Position numbers and translations under genes: made by a program. The notes beneath the pieces are model-generated. The model saw nothing but the letters and a program-made list of their open reading frames with translations, did not search any database and was not told the DNA's origin. 64,000 nucleotides of DNA from Cryptomeria japonica (lineage: Eukaryota > Streptophyta > Pinopsida > Cupressales > Cupressaceae), in assembly GCF_030272615.1 (NCBI RefSeq), contig NC_081413.1, positions 157,918,849 through 157,982,848 of the forward strand, read 5' to 3'. Shown piece after piece: positions 48,001-59,786 of the stretch; positions within the stretch are counted from its first letter, which is position 1, and every line of letters starts with the position of its first letter.

Positions 48001-48862
48001 GCAAACTAATTAAGGAAAGTAATTTTATTTTTAAAAATCTAGAGAACAATAAATGCAATTAATTTATTTTCTACTAAATTTAAATAAAATTATATTTCTA
48101 ATACAATGCAATTTGCAACTAAATTTAATCACTTCACTTAAATAATTAAATTCATAATCACTAAAGCATTATAATTCATAAATTAAATATGCTAACTATA
48201 AAGTGACGCCATAAACTCAAATAATTAATCTAATCTACTAGGGCAAACCAACTGAGAAGACCCAAACATAGACTTTAAAAAAAGTCAAACAAGCAAAACT
48301 TGAAGGCTGAACATACAAAAAAGACGACCAACTGACGACACTTATAAGAGTGTAACTGGGGTAAAATTAGGGTCAACCACTATCTCCTCCACTCCCATCA
48401 GACAAATAAGGCATGCTCAGACCTATGAAACCAGGTGGAGACAATACCCCATACCTACCCGATACTTGTACCTGCAATGTCCTGCATCATCAAACCACAC
48501 ATGCACATATACAAATATAAAATACATGGCATGCACACCAATGAAGGAGAATCATGACGTTCCATGTCTCATCGAAGTGAGTGAAGGAAAATCATCCCCT
48601 TGCATCTAATACACTTGTAGACACACAACATATAATTACACATTGCATAGATAAATTAAAGTGTCAGTACATAACACTAATCCATAAAATACCACAAATC
48701 ACAAGTACTAAAATACTGTAAATAAAGTATGCATCCCATATCCAGATAAAGCATGAAATAATGTCATATAAGTCTAAATAACACATAATGGTAATGTATC
48801 CACTGAAACTAAACAATAGTAAAATATGAGTCTAATAAGTTCAATCAAGGAGGGGTACTACA
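45071..48862 (-). repeat. 5' LTR of element D (3792 bp)
   Basis: On the minus strand it runs from TGTAGTACCCCTCC (48862) to GGGGCATTACA (45071). It is alignable along its whole length with 35647-39711. It carries a short GGTAGC array at 46710-46805. Confidence 0.93.
46710..46805. repeat. GGTAGC/GCTACC array, 5' LTR of D
   Basis: About five palindromic units occur, fewer than in the partner LTR, which shows unit loss or gain since insertion. Confidence 0.85.
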
Positions 48863-48867
48863 GTTTT

Positions 48868-49045
48868 CTTAGGCATTTGGTTTCCATCGATCCGTAGCTT
48901 TTCCCAGTGCCCATGATGTGTTGGGGGCGAGGGCGCATGGGCAAGTGAATGTTTGCTTAGATTGTGCCATATGTATTGCAAAAATCTTGAAGACTTTGTG
49001 ATCGCCAAAAGAAAGGGAATAGTCACCGGCTAACCCTAATTTCTT
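48868..49045 (+). repeat. Locally repeated segment, copy 2
   Basis: After the target duplication, the segment CTTTTCCCAGTGCCCATGAT through GGGCAAGTGAATGTTT repeats the end of copy 1 and then runs on (AGATTGTGCCATATGTATTG, AGAATAGTCACCGGCTAACC-like) as in copy 3 at 51360-51470. Confidence 0.78.
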
Positions 49046-49199
49046 TTTTCGTTGTGTTTTTTTCATCAACTGTTTTGCTCTACAAGTTACTGCTTGTTAG
49101 GGTTTATTGTGAACTGTCATCTCCTTGCATTTTACTGTGAATTCTTGTTCCTATTCAAGTTATCATCTTGTTAGGTTTTTTTCATCATTTGTCATTCTC

Positions 49200-49660
49200 T
49201 GCAAGGTAAGCTTCTTTTGGTTTTATTACAGTTAGTTTTGACCTCTTTTTGTTTGCTAATCTCCCTATCATTGTCTTTCCTTTGTAGGTTGGGAGTGCTT
49301 TTAGCTTTTAGGGTTCTGTGGTGGTTGTCGTCCAAAATTTTAATGCCATTAATCTACAAGGTTGTGGCATAGTGCTAGAGTTTACTGTGATCTGTCATTT
49401 TGTTGTCGTGAATTGTTGTTGCTCTGTAAGGTAAGCTTCTTTTGGTTTTATTACGGTTCAATTTTGTTTTCTTTTTCTTTGTTAATCTCCCTGTCATTAT
49501 CTTTCCTTTACAGGTTGGGAGTGCTTTTAGCTTTTAGGGTTTCATGGTGGTTGACATCCAATAGTTTGATATCATTAATCTGCAAGGTTGTGGCATATTG
49601 CTAGGGTTTATCGTGATCTGTCATTTTGTTGTTGTGAATCATTGTTGCTCTGTAACCCAT
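49200..49660 (+). repeat. Tandem ~225-bp units with splice-like borders
   Basis: GTAAGCTTCTTTTGGTTTTA starts two units (49206 and 49431). Each contains CTTTCCTTTGTAGGTTGGGA or CTTTCCTTTACAGGTTGGGA, then GAGTGCTTTTAGCTTTTAGGG. A more diverged third copy follows to about 49900. Each unit thus begins like an intron donor and contains an acceptor-like CAG/TAG. No protein frame persists. Confidence 0.7.
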
Positions 49661-50116
49661 TAATGTGGAGGTGTTTAGGTGATTAGGGTTTCGTTCTTTG
49701 CAAATTTCCTCATATTTTGTTTCCTGGCCTTAACTGTCATCTTCACTATTTTTTTGCTCCATAGGTTGAGAGTGATTTCATTTAGTATGTTGTCATTGTG
49801 GTTGAGGTGCAATAGTTTAACACCTATTCATGTGCAGGGTTTCCGTTGGTTGCAGGTAATGTTTTTAAACTACTTAACCCTAAATAGGTTTTCCTCTCTA
49901 AGTTCATTACAATTTCTTTTTTTGGCAATCTAATAGGTTGCTTCTGGTTTTTGTGGTTTTCAGTTTGTTTATTAGGGTTTCGCAGTAGTAGACATCCACT
50001 ATTTTAACACCGATTGATGTGCAGGTTTAGGAATTCATGGTGGTTGCCCTGCAACATTCTAAGCACCGGTTAGTGAAACTCAAGTTGCAAGAAAAAATCC
50101 CAGGTAATTTTTTAGA

Positions 50117-50675
50117 CCTGTATGTTGTGAAAGTAAACTATAAGTATATATTTCAAATGTTTAGTTAATTTACTCAATCCACTTTTGTCTATCAAAATAT
50201 GTCAACAACGGCTTAAAACAATAAGTAAAAATTTCATTTCATATTTTTCCTTCTGCAATTTGGTATTTGTTTAAAAGGCTTTAGTCTTAGAATTTTAGGG
50301 CATGTATTTTGTGAAAGTAAACTATAAGTATATATTTTAAATTTTTAGTTAATTTGCTCAGTTCGGTTTTGTCTATCAAAATATGTCAACTATGGCTAAA
50401 AACAAAAAGTCAAAATTTTATTTCATATTTTCCCTTTCGCAATTTAGTATTTGTTTAAAAAGATTTAGATCTTAGAACTGTAGGGCGTGTATTTTGTGAC
50501 AGTAAACTATAAGTATATATTTTAATTTTTTAGTTAATTTTCTCAGTCGCCTTTTGTCTATCAAAATATGTCAACTACGGCTAAAAACAATAAGTGAAAA
50601 TTTCATTTCATATTTTCCCTTCTGCAATTTGGTATTTGTTTAGAAGGGTTTACATATTAGAATTGTAGGGCTGAG
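50117..50675 (+). repeat. Three tandem 184-185-bp units
   Basis: Each unit contains GTGAAAGTAAACTATAAGTA, TGTCTATCAAAATATGTCAA and GCAATTTGGTATTTGTTTAA. Copies differ by 5-10%, judged by eye. They are non-coding. Confidence 0.88.
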
Positions 50676-51229
50676 TGTATGGCATTTACGATCTTAGAGC
50701 ATTTTGAATTGAAAATTGCAATGTTGTAGTGCCCAGTCGATTTGCTTTCTATAGATAGCATTAACTTCAATCTATACGTAACATTGTTGATTGCTATCCT
50801 ACAGAATGGTAGGGGTAGCCACAAAACTCAAAGACTTTGTTGAATAATTACAGTCAATATAATAATTTATTGACCCCATAGAGCCATTGAAGGGAACAAG
50901 CTTTATTACATCCCACTGCTGTTTGAAATTCGCATGTATCTTTGTATGTGTGTGTGTCGGTCCAGATACATCTAACTTTGTAAAAATTAGATAGACACAT
51001 ATATATAAACATATATAAATATATATTCATATATGTATATATGTATATTTGTAAATTATAAGGAACATATATATATATATATATATCAACTGCTTAGAGA
51101 TAGGACATGTGATTGAACATTTTAGAAAATAATGTACATGTGATCTGAGATTTATACAATACACTCCAAACTCCTCCTATTAATATTTTCCCCTCCTGCA
51201 GTACTAAAATCATGTCTTAGTATTACTGT

Positions 51230-51475
51230 ATCATTTTACTAAGTCGATACGCTTTTAGTGGGGGCTTTTCCTTGCCAAAGTGTAAGACATTCTGACACAT
51301 TTTGTTTTTGGTGGTCGACAACTTTTCTCAGCAGTCTTCACGTTTTGGGGGCAAGGGAAAGTGGGCAAGTGAATTGTTTCTTAGATTGTGTCATGTGTAT
51401 TGCACAAATCTTGAAAACTTTGGGATCACCAAAAGAAAGAGAATAGTCAGTGGCTAACCCTAATTTATTATTTTG
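51230..51475 (+). repeat. Locally repeated segment, copy 3
   Basis: It matches copy 1 from AGTCGATACGCTTTTAGTGG onward and then continues, as copy 2 does, to GTGGCTAACCCTAATTT. It is the only uninterrupted full-length copy. Confidence 0.78.
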
Positions 51476-51479
51476 TTGT

Positions 51480-52370
51480 GTGTTTTCCATAAATTGCTTT
51501 TGCTCTACAACATTTCAATTGTTTGGTGATTACTATTAGTAACTAATGAGTGATGAAAACTGGTTAATCTTAATCTGCAATATTCTTTTGTATTATTTTG
51601 ATTTGATTTATTGTGCAAGTTTTCAATTGATTGAGGTTTACAAAGACTAAGTGAATTCTTGCAATGAATATAAAAAAAATTACATAGTTAAAAATCAATA
51701 AACCAAAACCAACACTTAAGATTGTAAGAAAAACACAAAACAATACAGTAAGTAGTCATTATAAAACAAAGACTTATTACGTGATAACTTGTACATTTAA
51801 TTTATTAACAATTATTGATAATTATTCAATTTTACATTTATTATGTTTCCTTTCCTATTTGTTGTGTTTAACTGTCTATGAAGTAACTTTGTTGATTGCA
51901 AAATGATCTTTGTTGAGGTGCACCATTTAGGTCGCCTACAATAGGTTGTATCGAGGTCATCAATGTACACTATTTTGACCACCTAGGTGACATTTCCTTC
52001 TGTAGTATTAACCGAGTTTGTAATTTACTAAATGTAAGGATAATCTCTAATTTCACTTTTTTTTGTAATGTAAAGGAAATGTATAATTTATTAAATGAAA
52101 TTCATTTGTATAATTTTCTTCTCTTTTTCTTTTGGTCCTCATTTTCATCTGGATTCTTCCTAGCCTACAAGTTTTCAATTGTTTATGTTTTCGCTTAATG
52201 GTTCTTGTGAGCAGTCAATAAATTATTCTTTTGCATTTTCCAGCAATGTTTTGATTTTCTTTCACACTAGTTGGATTTTTCTCCTGTATTAACTTTTTAA
52301 ACAATTTATTTTGATTTGATGGTTCTTACAAAATAAAACCACATTAATTCAATCAATTTTTTTCAATGCA
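51480..52370. other. AT-rich stretch upstream of the small ORF
   Basis: I see no gene, RNA or element boundary here. It may contain the promoter or introns of the following ORF or of the RPA-like gene. Confidence 0.35.
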
Positions 52371-52377
52371 TAGAGTG

Positions 52378-52686
52378 ATGAAAGAAAGAGAGGGCATTAA
52401 CAATGTCATGACGAAGCTATTGCAAGAGAGCAACAAGATAAAGGAGAACCTCAGAAAGCTAATTCATTAGCTTGAACGTAATATGGCCAAGCAATCAAGA
52501 AACCCTCTGCCTATTCCTACCACTCCTGTTTCCACCATTCCCAATATGGAATTATGCCTTCTTCCTATACCAACTGTTGAACAATTAATAGATCCACTAG
52601 GTATTTTTGAGCTAGGAGACAAGATGCTAAAGTGGAATGATAACCAACTTGGATGGGTTCCACGGACAGATACTGTCTATATTTAA
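52378..52686 (+). CDS. Unrecognised small ORF upstream of the RPA-like gene
   Basis: An ATG at 52378 opens a charged, probably coiled-coil segment (NNVMTKLLQESNKIKENLRK), broken by a TAG after LIH. The frame then runs from ATG 52483 to 52686 (LLPIPTVEQLIDPLGIFELG, then DNQLGWVPRTDTVYI). If the TAG is a C-to-T change of CAG, the original product was about 100 residues or more. I recognise no domain. It lies about 1 kb upstream of, and on the same strand as, the RPA-like gene, so it could be an extra exon or a third Helitron gene. It could also be chance. Confidence 0.35.
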
Positions 52687-54973
52687 TTAGTCAGTCTTTT
52701 GTTTGTTTAACTCTTCTTTTGATTATATTTTGAGATTCAAAGTAATCTTCATAATCTTCGTACTTGATTGTTATATGTGTCAATCATAAATTGGAACTTT
52801 AATTTTTTGTATTTGTGTGCCTATTACAAGTAATATAATAGAAATATCCATGCACCAAAATGTTGATTCAGTTTTGCTTTTGTTTATGTTAATTTTTTAG
52901 TTTCCTCCTGTTCCATCCTGATGAATACCTAAATACATTCATATGTGTATTCAAATTTACAATGTCCCTTTACATTGCAAACATTAAACATCGTGTTAAA
53001 ATTACATCAGGATAATATTTATAGTTGGTCAAAATATAATGGTATGAAACCTCAAATGCAATCAACAAAGTTCTTTATTGTATTTCAGAATCTATATCAT
53101 CTGATTGAGAAAATAAAACAAAAAGAAATAACAGACTACAAATTATGCATTATTTTTGGTGTACAACTTTCCTATTCACTAGGGTTTAGTTAGGTACTTA
53201 TCCTCGGCATAGAATTTCTCAATCCGTTATGTTGTTCAATGCATTCTAATAAGGATATTTTAAACATCATAATAGGATCAAAATCAACTTTATTCTACAA
53301 AGTAATATACCAGTCCAGACGACAAGACTCCTTTCCTCAAACTGAATCTGAAACCATTTGTACTCTAAAAATCAGGTAAATATCCTTCTCTTGAAATGTA
53401 CATCTTTGTTCCCTATAAATACAATTGCCTCCTTTTTTGCAATTTTATTCAAAGACGCAAAATAATTTCCAACTAATTAAGTTATTCATTTATGAACATA
53501 TCTTTACCTGTCAATAGCTTTATTTGAGTATAATTTGTACAATATTACATTCTTCCAATAAATTAAACGTATACATACAAAAAATTATAATTGTTTGTTA
53601 ATAACATGTACGTTTAGTGTTACCATTCCTCTCAAATTTAAAGAACTCAACCCAAAATGTCATTTGCGTCAGCCACCTCTGAATCTATACAGCAATTTGC
53701 AATGGATACTTTGGTAAGCTAATACATCATACCTTTTCAAAAACACAACTTTGTTGTCATTAATTTCATAATATACTTTTTATTGATTCCATCCCTTCCA
53801 TTTTGACATGCACCCTATTTTCTAACATACACAAATATAGTTAAGCATTTTGTAATTTAGATTCTTTAATTGCATGCACTCCAAAACAATAAACTATACG
53901 TTAAGGAATGATCAAATATATGTCTTTGTAGCCCTTCACATTAAGTCCTCAATATTGATATTATCTTTTTGTAGGAAATTCCCTAAGAGTATGCCCCCAC
54001 CCCATGTGCAATTCAATCTATCAATGTTGGGGATGAGCTTCCTTCAGCATTACTCCAAGTTTTATCATTCTAGAAAATATAGGGTACTAAAGATGACACA
54101 GATAGATATAAACTAGTGTTGTCTAATGGCACATACATGCAGTTAGCAATTTTGCCTTCTAAGTATGTCGATTTGATAGATTTAGATTCTCTAAAAATAG
54201 GCTCGATAGTTCTATTGTCAAGTTATACTTGCAGATATGTATGAAACACATAGTAGGAAAGATACTATGTTTATTAAATACAATATCCTTCTTTGATATT
54301 CAATCATTTCAAGCTACAATCCATAGAAACTTAAACAAAAATATTTTCATTTTACAAGACTATTATAATACTTAGTTTACAAATCAAACAAAGCGATTGT
54401 CAAGTAAACCTACATACCTATTCAAAGAACAACAACCAGAAATTATGAGCCAAGAAACACCATCATCCTCTAAATGTTCCCTTCAGTTTGTTGTTGCATT
54501 ACCATCCCCACAAAGTACAACCTCAGAAAATATAATCCCAATCAAAAATTTAAATCCATACCAAAACAAATGGACAATCAAAGGAAAAGTTATTGATAAA
54601 TGACCAATATGGTCATACAGTACAGCTACTAATAATGGCCACGTCTTTAGCTTTGACATTGTCAACACTGAGGGTTGTGAAGTTAGAGTTACATCTTTTG
54701 ACCAAATAGCTCAACTACATTTTAATCATGTGGAGGTAGGTTCTCACTATGTCATTTCTAAAGCATCCATTAAGGAGGCAAACACAAGGTACAAAATATT
54801 GAATAGTTATTTAGAGATCATCCTATCTGATGCTTCCATATTAAAATGTTGCACCCATGATGATGAACCAAGTCAAGTCCGCTCCCTCCCCTTTCACCCC
54901 TATTAGCGAAGTAGTTCAGCTAACTAATAATACATTAGTTGACATCATTGGTGTTGTTGTACATGTTGGAGAT

Positions 54974-56233
54974 TGTAAAGTGGAAAATCGCGATCGAACC
55001 CTAAGTGTTCCCCCCACCACTCCGAGGAGAGGGGAAGGAGGTCACTAGGGTTGACGGTTTTCACTTAGGGGAGACTTTACATTCAAAAGAGGGGTTGAAA
55101 CCCACAAAATCCAATCCCACACAATGCAAGATTGGATTCTAAATGAGTTTCAAGGGTTAAGACAGCAAGGCTACCCTCTTTTGTAAGGAATGTAGATAGA
55201 AGGATTAAGCTAGGAATGCATGAAAAGTGAGAAAGATTCACTTATAAATAGAGATAGGGATATGGGATGAAGCTACGGACCTGGAATTAACAGTAAAATG
55301 TTGAGACAATGCTATCCTGCAAATTTGAGTGAAAGTTGATGGGACGATGGCGCCCGGCATGCACACGGTCCTCCGAAAAATCTGCGAAACGAAGGGGGAT
55401 CTGTTCGTCTCTGCACAAGGATTCCAGATCTTCAATTACAGCCGCGTACCTGCAACCTACACATAGAAAAGAGAGGATGATTGGGGGGTTAGGGATTAGG
55501 GGTTTTCCCTTAGGTCAAACCCCGGTTTTGGAATTAACCAAGAAATGAGAAATGCTGTAAATGTAAATGATTGTAATGTAAAACAAGTACTAGTACCTTG
55601 TTGTAAGAATGTTTGTATTCTTACATGCGAAGGTGTAGATGTTGTTGTATGTTGTATGTTGTATGTGGTATGTGATCTCCTCTGTAATGGTTGAATCCTT
55701 GTCTTGAATGCAACACTTAGCCTTGAATGGAGACTTAGAATGATCAATTGCTTGAAGGAATGCTTGAATGCTTGAATGCTTGAATGTTTGAGTATTGCTT
55801 CCACCTCTTTTTCCATCTTCCAAAATGGGAGAGGAAATGTAGTTTATATACTTGTCAGTTAGGGTTAAAAGATTGATTTTTCTGACCTTAGGCCGACCTA
55901 GGAAGATTATTTTCCAATTTGCAAACATAAAGACCCGAGACCCAAAAGAGACCGGGCCCAAAAATAGGGCCAGGGACCAAGGCGCTGGGCGCCATGGTCC
56001 TGGGGGACCAGGGTGCTGGGCGCCCTAGTCCTGAAGGACTAGGGCGCTAGACGCCATGGTCCCACCTCCAGGGACAATAGGGTGCAAGGAGGATTAGGAC
56101 AGGGTGCTGGAAAATGCAGTTTTTGATGTCATAAATAGGTTTCGGGGTCTCCATTCAGGTTCCGTGTTGCGTCGCCATCGTGAAGACCCAAATGTGGTTG
56201 AAATTGTAAGTGTCACAATTTTAGGATGCTACA
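54974..56233 (-). mobile_element. Solo LTR inserted in the RPA-like gene
   Basis: On the minus strand it starts TGTAGCATCCTAAAATTG and ends TTTTCCACTTTACA. GAGAT stands on both sides (54969-54973 and 56234-56238). Removing 1260 bp plus one GAGAT restores VVVHVGD-IIEIHRKDD in frame, so both borders are exact. A TATA box on the minus strand (TATATAAA) lies at 55842-55850. A segment near 55500 matches LTR C (TTTGACCTAAGG...AAACCCC). A GC-rich palindromic array lies at 55965-56065. No internal region remains. Confidence 0.92.
55965..56065. repeat. GC-rich palindromic array in the solo LTR
   Basis: Units of about 28-30 bp are built from GGCGCTGGGCGCC and CATGGTCC or CCTAGTCC with GGACCAGGG or GGACTAGGG. 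The inverted words can pair within and between units. A weaker version (CTTGGTCCTATGACAGGGGC, CCTAGTGCCCTAGTCC) is in LTR C near 25590-25650. Confidence 0.8.
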
Positions 56234-57184
56234 GAGATATCATTGAAATCCATAGGAAGGATGACAGTGAAACAAAGAAGCAAGTTGTTAAAATTAATGA
56301 TCTCTCTGGCTCAAAAATTGATGTCAATCTATGGGATCAAGCATCAGAACAAAGAGGACATGATTAAAAAAAATATTAACCCTTGATGGTGTTCTTATAC
56401 TTTTTGTACATAATTCTCATGTAGGGTATTTTAATGGGAAGGTTATTAACATGACATCTGCAACAACATTACATATTAATCCTACTTTCCCAAAGGTAGA
56501 ACCCTTAATGCTAAGAGGAAATCTTCCATTGCATACTCAGAATTTCTCTGGAGGATTTACTCACATTGATGGAAAATACACTAGGATGACTATTTCATCA
56601 ATTCGTGAATGTATGAGTGTCGAACCGGAAATAATTCAGACCACTTTACTTCTTGTTCTGAGATTTGTGAACGTAACAAATAAAACTTTCTATTACGCAG
56701 CTTGTCCATTGAAAGTAAATGGAAAACCTTGTAAAAAAAATTGCACTCGATAGGTTGATGGTTTATGGTTTTCTCCTAGATGTGAAATGATCATGGAAGA
56801 ATGCAATCACAGTTACCTTTTACCAATGAAACTACAAGATGCAGCAGGAACTATTTGGGCAACTATTTTTTATGAGGTCGGAACTCAATTGATAAAGAAA
56901 ACTGCAAAAGAGCTTTACGCACTGCAAAATAATGCCACGACAACACAAACACCTTGCTCTATCATTAATACACTTATTTCACATCGTTACTCATTCACTC
57001 TATTGGTTTCTACTGACACATACAATTCTGAAACCTAAGATGAAGGTTACAATCAATAAAATCTTCTTTGTTGATTATAAAACTGAGTGCGATGCTTTAC
57101 TTGCAGAGATTGCTCGCCTCTCTGCACATGCTTAGCTATACTAGGCATCCTACCTAATTACAATTCTTTCACTTCATACAACAC

Positions 57185-57619
57185 TTATTACATTCCAAAT
57201 TTTACATATTTAATATTAGTGCAATCCTATAGATAGTTCTACATTTGGATGTCTTAATAATCTTGTCGCTTTTCCTTTCAATCCTACGTTATGTACACCT
57301 TTCTTCATATGTTGGGATAATTGTATTTACAAATATGCACGGTTAATTTATATGAATAAAAAAGTACCTATATATATATAGGTACTTTTTTATTCATATA
57401 AATTAACCGTGCATATTTGTAAATATGCACATATAGGTACTTTTTTATTCATATAAATTAACCGTGCATATTTGTAAATACAATTATCCCAACATATGAA
57501 GAAAGGTGTACATAACGTAGGATTGAAAGGAAAAGCGACAAGATTATTAAGACATCCAAATGTAGAACTATCTATAGGATTGCACTAATATTAAATATGT
57601 AAAATTTGGAATGTAATAA
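57185..57619. repeat. 435-bp inverted repeat (foldback) just after the RPA-like gene
   Basis: TTATTACATTCCAAATTTTA at 57185 is answered by its exact reverse complement ending at 57619. The arms (about 190 bp) look perfect by eye apart from an extra ~60-bp duplication of the inner part in the right arm (TGCACATATAGGTACTTTTT...). The centre is CCTATATATATATAGG. It contains no ORF. It is either a foldback element or hairpin locus, or a sequence or assembly artefact. Confidence 0.9.
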
Positions 57620-58600
57620 CTACTTGCATTGGAATTTGACTGTTATTTCTTTGCAATACTTTCCTTATGACATAAAATTTCCTTTTGTCATGCTTATTAG
57701 TTTTGCACATCATATTACAATTAAAACTAGTCCGTTTATGTATGCATGGATATTATAATAGAAAAATCCTATCTACAATATGCATCTATGTTTACATATT
57801 TTCAAATGCATACATCCATGTCTATATTTACATCTACAATTGCATATTCAACACTAAGAATGTGCGTCTCTGCATATAGATAAATAAATATGTACATAGA
57901 CTTCTAACTATACAAGGTTTCAAACTCTTCCAGAAGTACTCAACGCTGCATTGCACAATATGTTTGACTGCATACTCATCTATGTTGGCTAGTTGCCTTG
58001 CAGAATAAATTCGATTTCCTTGAGATTTCTCCCATATATAAGTACTTATTGTTCATATTTTGGTGTAGAATTACATATTTACATTTATCTAAAATTTGCA
58101 GTTTTCTATTCCTTTCATTCATTAATAATTATCCATCAATTACTTCCTTCAACTACGATACTTCTACAAAGTCACCACACTTTTCTATACCTTTCTTTCC
58201 TTGCATTTTTACCTTTAATTGTTGTCTTCCTCTATGATATAAACATGATTATGTATATTTCTATATAGAGACTACATATGCATCCATGCTAGTTAGTTAC
58301 CTTCTAGAAAAAATTTGATTTCCTTGAGATTTCTTCCATATATAAGTACTTACTGTTCATATTTAAGAAACACCATAAAATATTAGTTAGCTTATGTAGA
58401 ATTACATATTTACATTTATCTAAAGATTGTAGTTTTCTATTACTTTCATACATTGCAAATTTTACTTCAATTTGTTCCTTTGATTATGATCCTTCTACAA
58501 AGTCAGCGCACTTTCCTATTCCTTTCTTTGCTTGCATTTTTAGCTTTAATTGCACTCTTTATGTATGATATAAACATAATTATGTATGTTTATATATAGA
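57620..58600. other. AT-rich gap between the RPA-like and Rep genes
   Basis: Two diverged copies of a segment with TTTCCTTGAGATTTCTCCCATATATAAGTACTTA (about 58014 and 58318) are present; the copies share about 150 bp. No gene is supported. Confidence 0.45.
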
Positions 58601-58919
58601 ATATACAATATAAAGATATGTACATATATATAAGTATCCTTAAATAAATAAATGTACAAAATTTATACATATATAGGGATATATATGTATTTCTATTTGT
58701 ACAGATCTACACATATTTATATACACTTTTTTTAATTCATATATATTTATACATGTGCATATTTTTACATATATCTATATATATGTATAAATATATACCT
58801 ATGCATCAATATATATCCATAATCACTTTCTCCAAATATTATTGTAGTCAAAATTATAAACAAAATACCAAATATAGAAATGGATTTATATACAAATATA
58901 TATTTATACATAGTTATAG

Positions 58920-59014
<95 letters not shown>

Positions 59015-59600
59015 CGTGTATTTATATATGTGCATATCTATGTATACAAATATACACATATTTCACTGATATGTATATATGTGTGTGTGTGTGTATATAT
59101 ACATACATCTATATGTATATATAATTATATATATCTATGTATATATATTTCAATAATCTTTGGGAAAAAATCTCATAGGTAAACTCTGCACTCAGCAAAG
59201 TAAACATTAATCAATTGAAGTCATGCAGAGCAAATAAAATTCACAACAAAATGAGCACCACAAAACTAAATAGAAGAACATTAGAGATTAAATTAACCAA
59301 TTTTCAGTTGCAACACATTTCTGAATATGACTTGACCAAGATTTAAGGAGAAGAACACCTAACAATCCAAAAGCATCCATATGCACCCAAAAATATCCAC
59401 AAAAAAAAAAATATTACTTCTTACATAACTTTATATAGATATAAATGTATTTTTATATATGTATATGCCTCACTGCAATTATATATGTATTTACATACAT
59501 ACATATATCTATGTACATATGTATGTATGCATGTATATATATTTTCAAGTACATATATATACACACGTATTTATCTATATACAAATATCTAACTTTAGAA
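58600..59600. repeat. Microsatellite-rich tract: (TA)n, (GT)n and ATATAC/ATGTAT mixtures
   Basis: It includes a near-pure (TA)n run of about 60 bp at 58923-58984, a second at 58988-59014, and (GT)8 at 59080-59094. The long Ile/Tyr-rich ORFs here are only translations of the repeat. Confidence 0.9.
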
Positions 59601-59786
59601 TTATATATTATATGCCTATGTATATGCCTTGAATTTCTTACAATTCCATTAAAACAAGAGAAAGTAACTGTATGCTTGCTGTCATACATGCTTCAATGCT
59701 TTCTCTCTACAATTGTTATAATTCTAACACACCTTTGTTCTCTTACAACTATTAGATATCTATTTAGCCTTCCACCGAACAAGGTG

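Larger units (their letters stand above)
35647..48862 (-). mobile_element. Element D: complete Tekay-like chromovirus, minus strand
   Basis: On the minus strand the order is LTR (48862 to 45071), primer site, gag, protease, RT, RNase H, integrase, chromodomain, polypurine tract, and LTR (39711 to 35647). GTTTT flanks both ends (35642-35646 and 48863-48867). Protein order, LTR ends (TGTAGTACCCCTCC to GGGGCATTACA) and the GGTAGC arrays show it is the same family as element A. All coding domains are broken by stops or frameshifts, so it is inactive, though its RT, integrase and chromodomain are better kept than those of A. Confidence 0.93.
53656..57135 (+). pseudogene. RPA1-like gene (replication protein A large subunit), split by a solo LTR
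   Basis: Exon 1 (MSFASATSESIQQFAMDTL, 53656-53712) has a GTAAGC donor; the next exon starts at about 53975 after TTTTTGTAG in the same frame. It encodes the RPA N-terminal fold (CAIQSINVGDELPSALLQVL, then DRYKLVLSNGTYMQLAILPS). DBD-A follows (IKNLNPYQNKWTIKGKVIDK, VFSFDIVNTEGCEV, about 54535-54835). DBD-B starts at LVDIIGVVVHVGD and continues with IIEIHRKDDSE and DLSGSKIDVNLWDQ once the LTR (54974-56233) is removed. DBD-C has its zinc ribbon (YYAACPLKVNGKPCKKNCTR ... CEMIMEECNHSYLLPMKLQD) and ends VDYKTECDALLAEIARLSAH at 57135. Stops (TAA, TAG and TGA from Gln or Arg codons) and about three frameshifts show decay. RPA binds single-stranded DNA; Helitrons of plants carry such genes. Confidence 0.88.

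Noticed and set aside
54980-56115. GGAAAAT on both sides as target duplication of the insertion in the RPA-like gene
   Set aside because: GAGAT with TG...CA ends fits better and restores the RPA frame exactly. The GGAAAAT pair lies inside the LTR and is chance.
58753-59182. Long Ile/Tyr-rich ORFs (100-123 codons)
   Set aside because: They are translations of (TA)n and ATATAC repeats and have no protein character.
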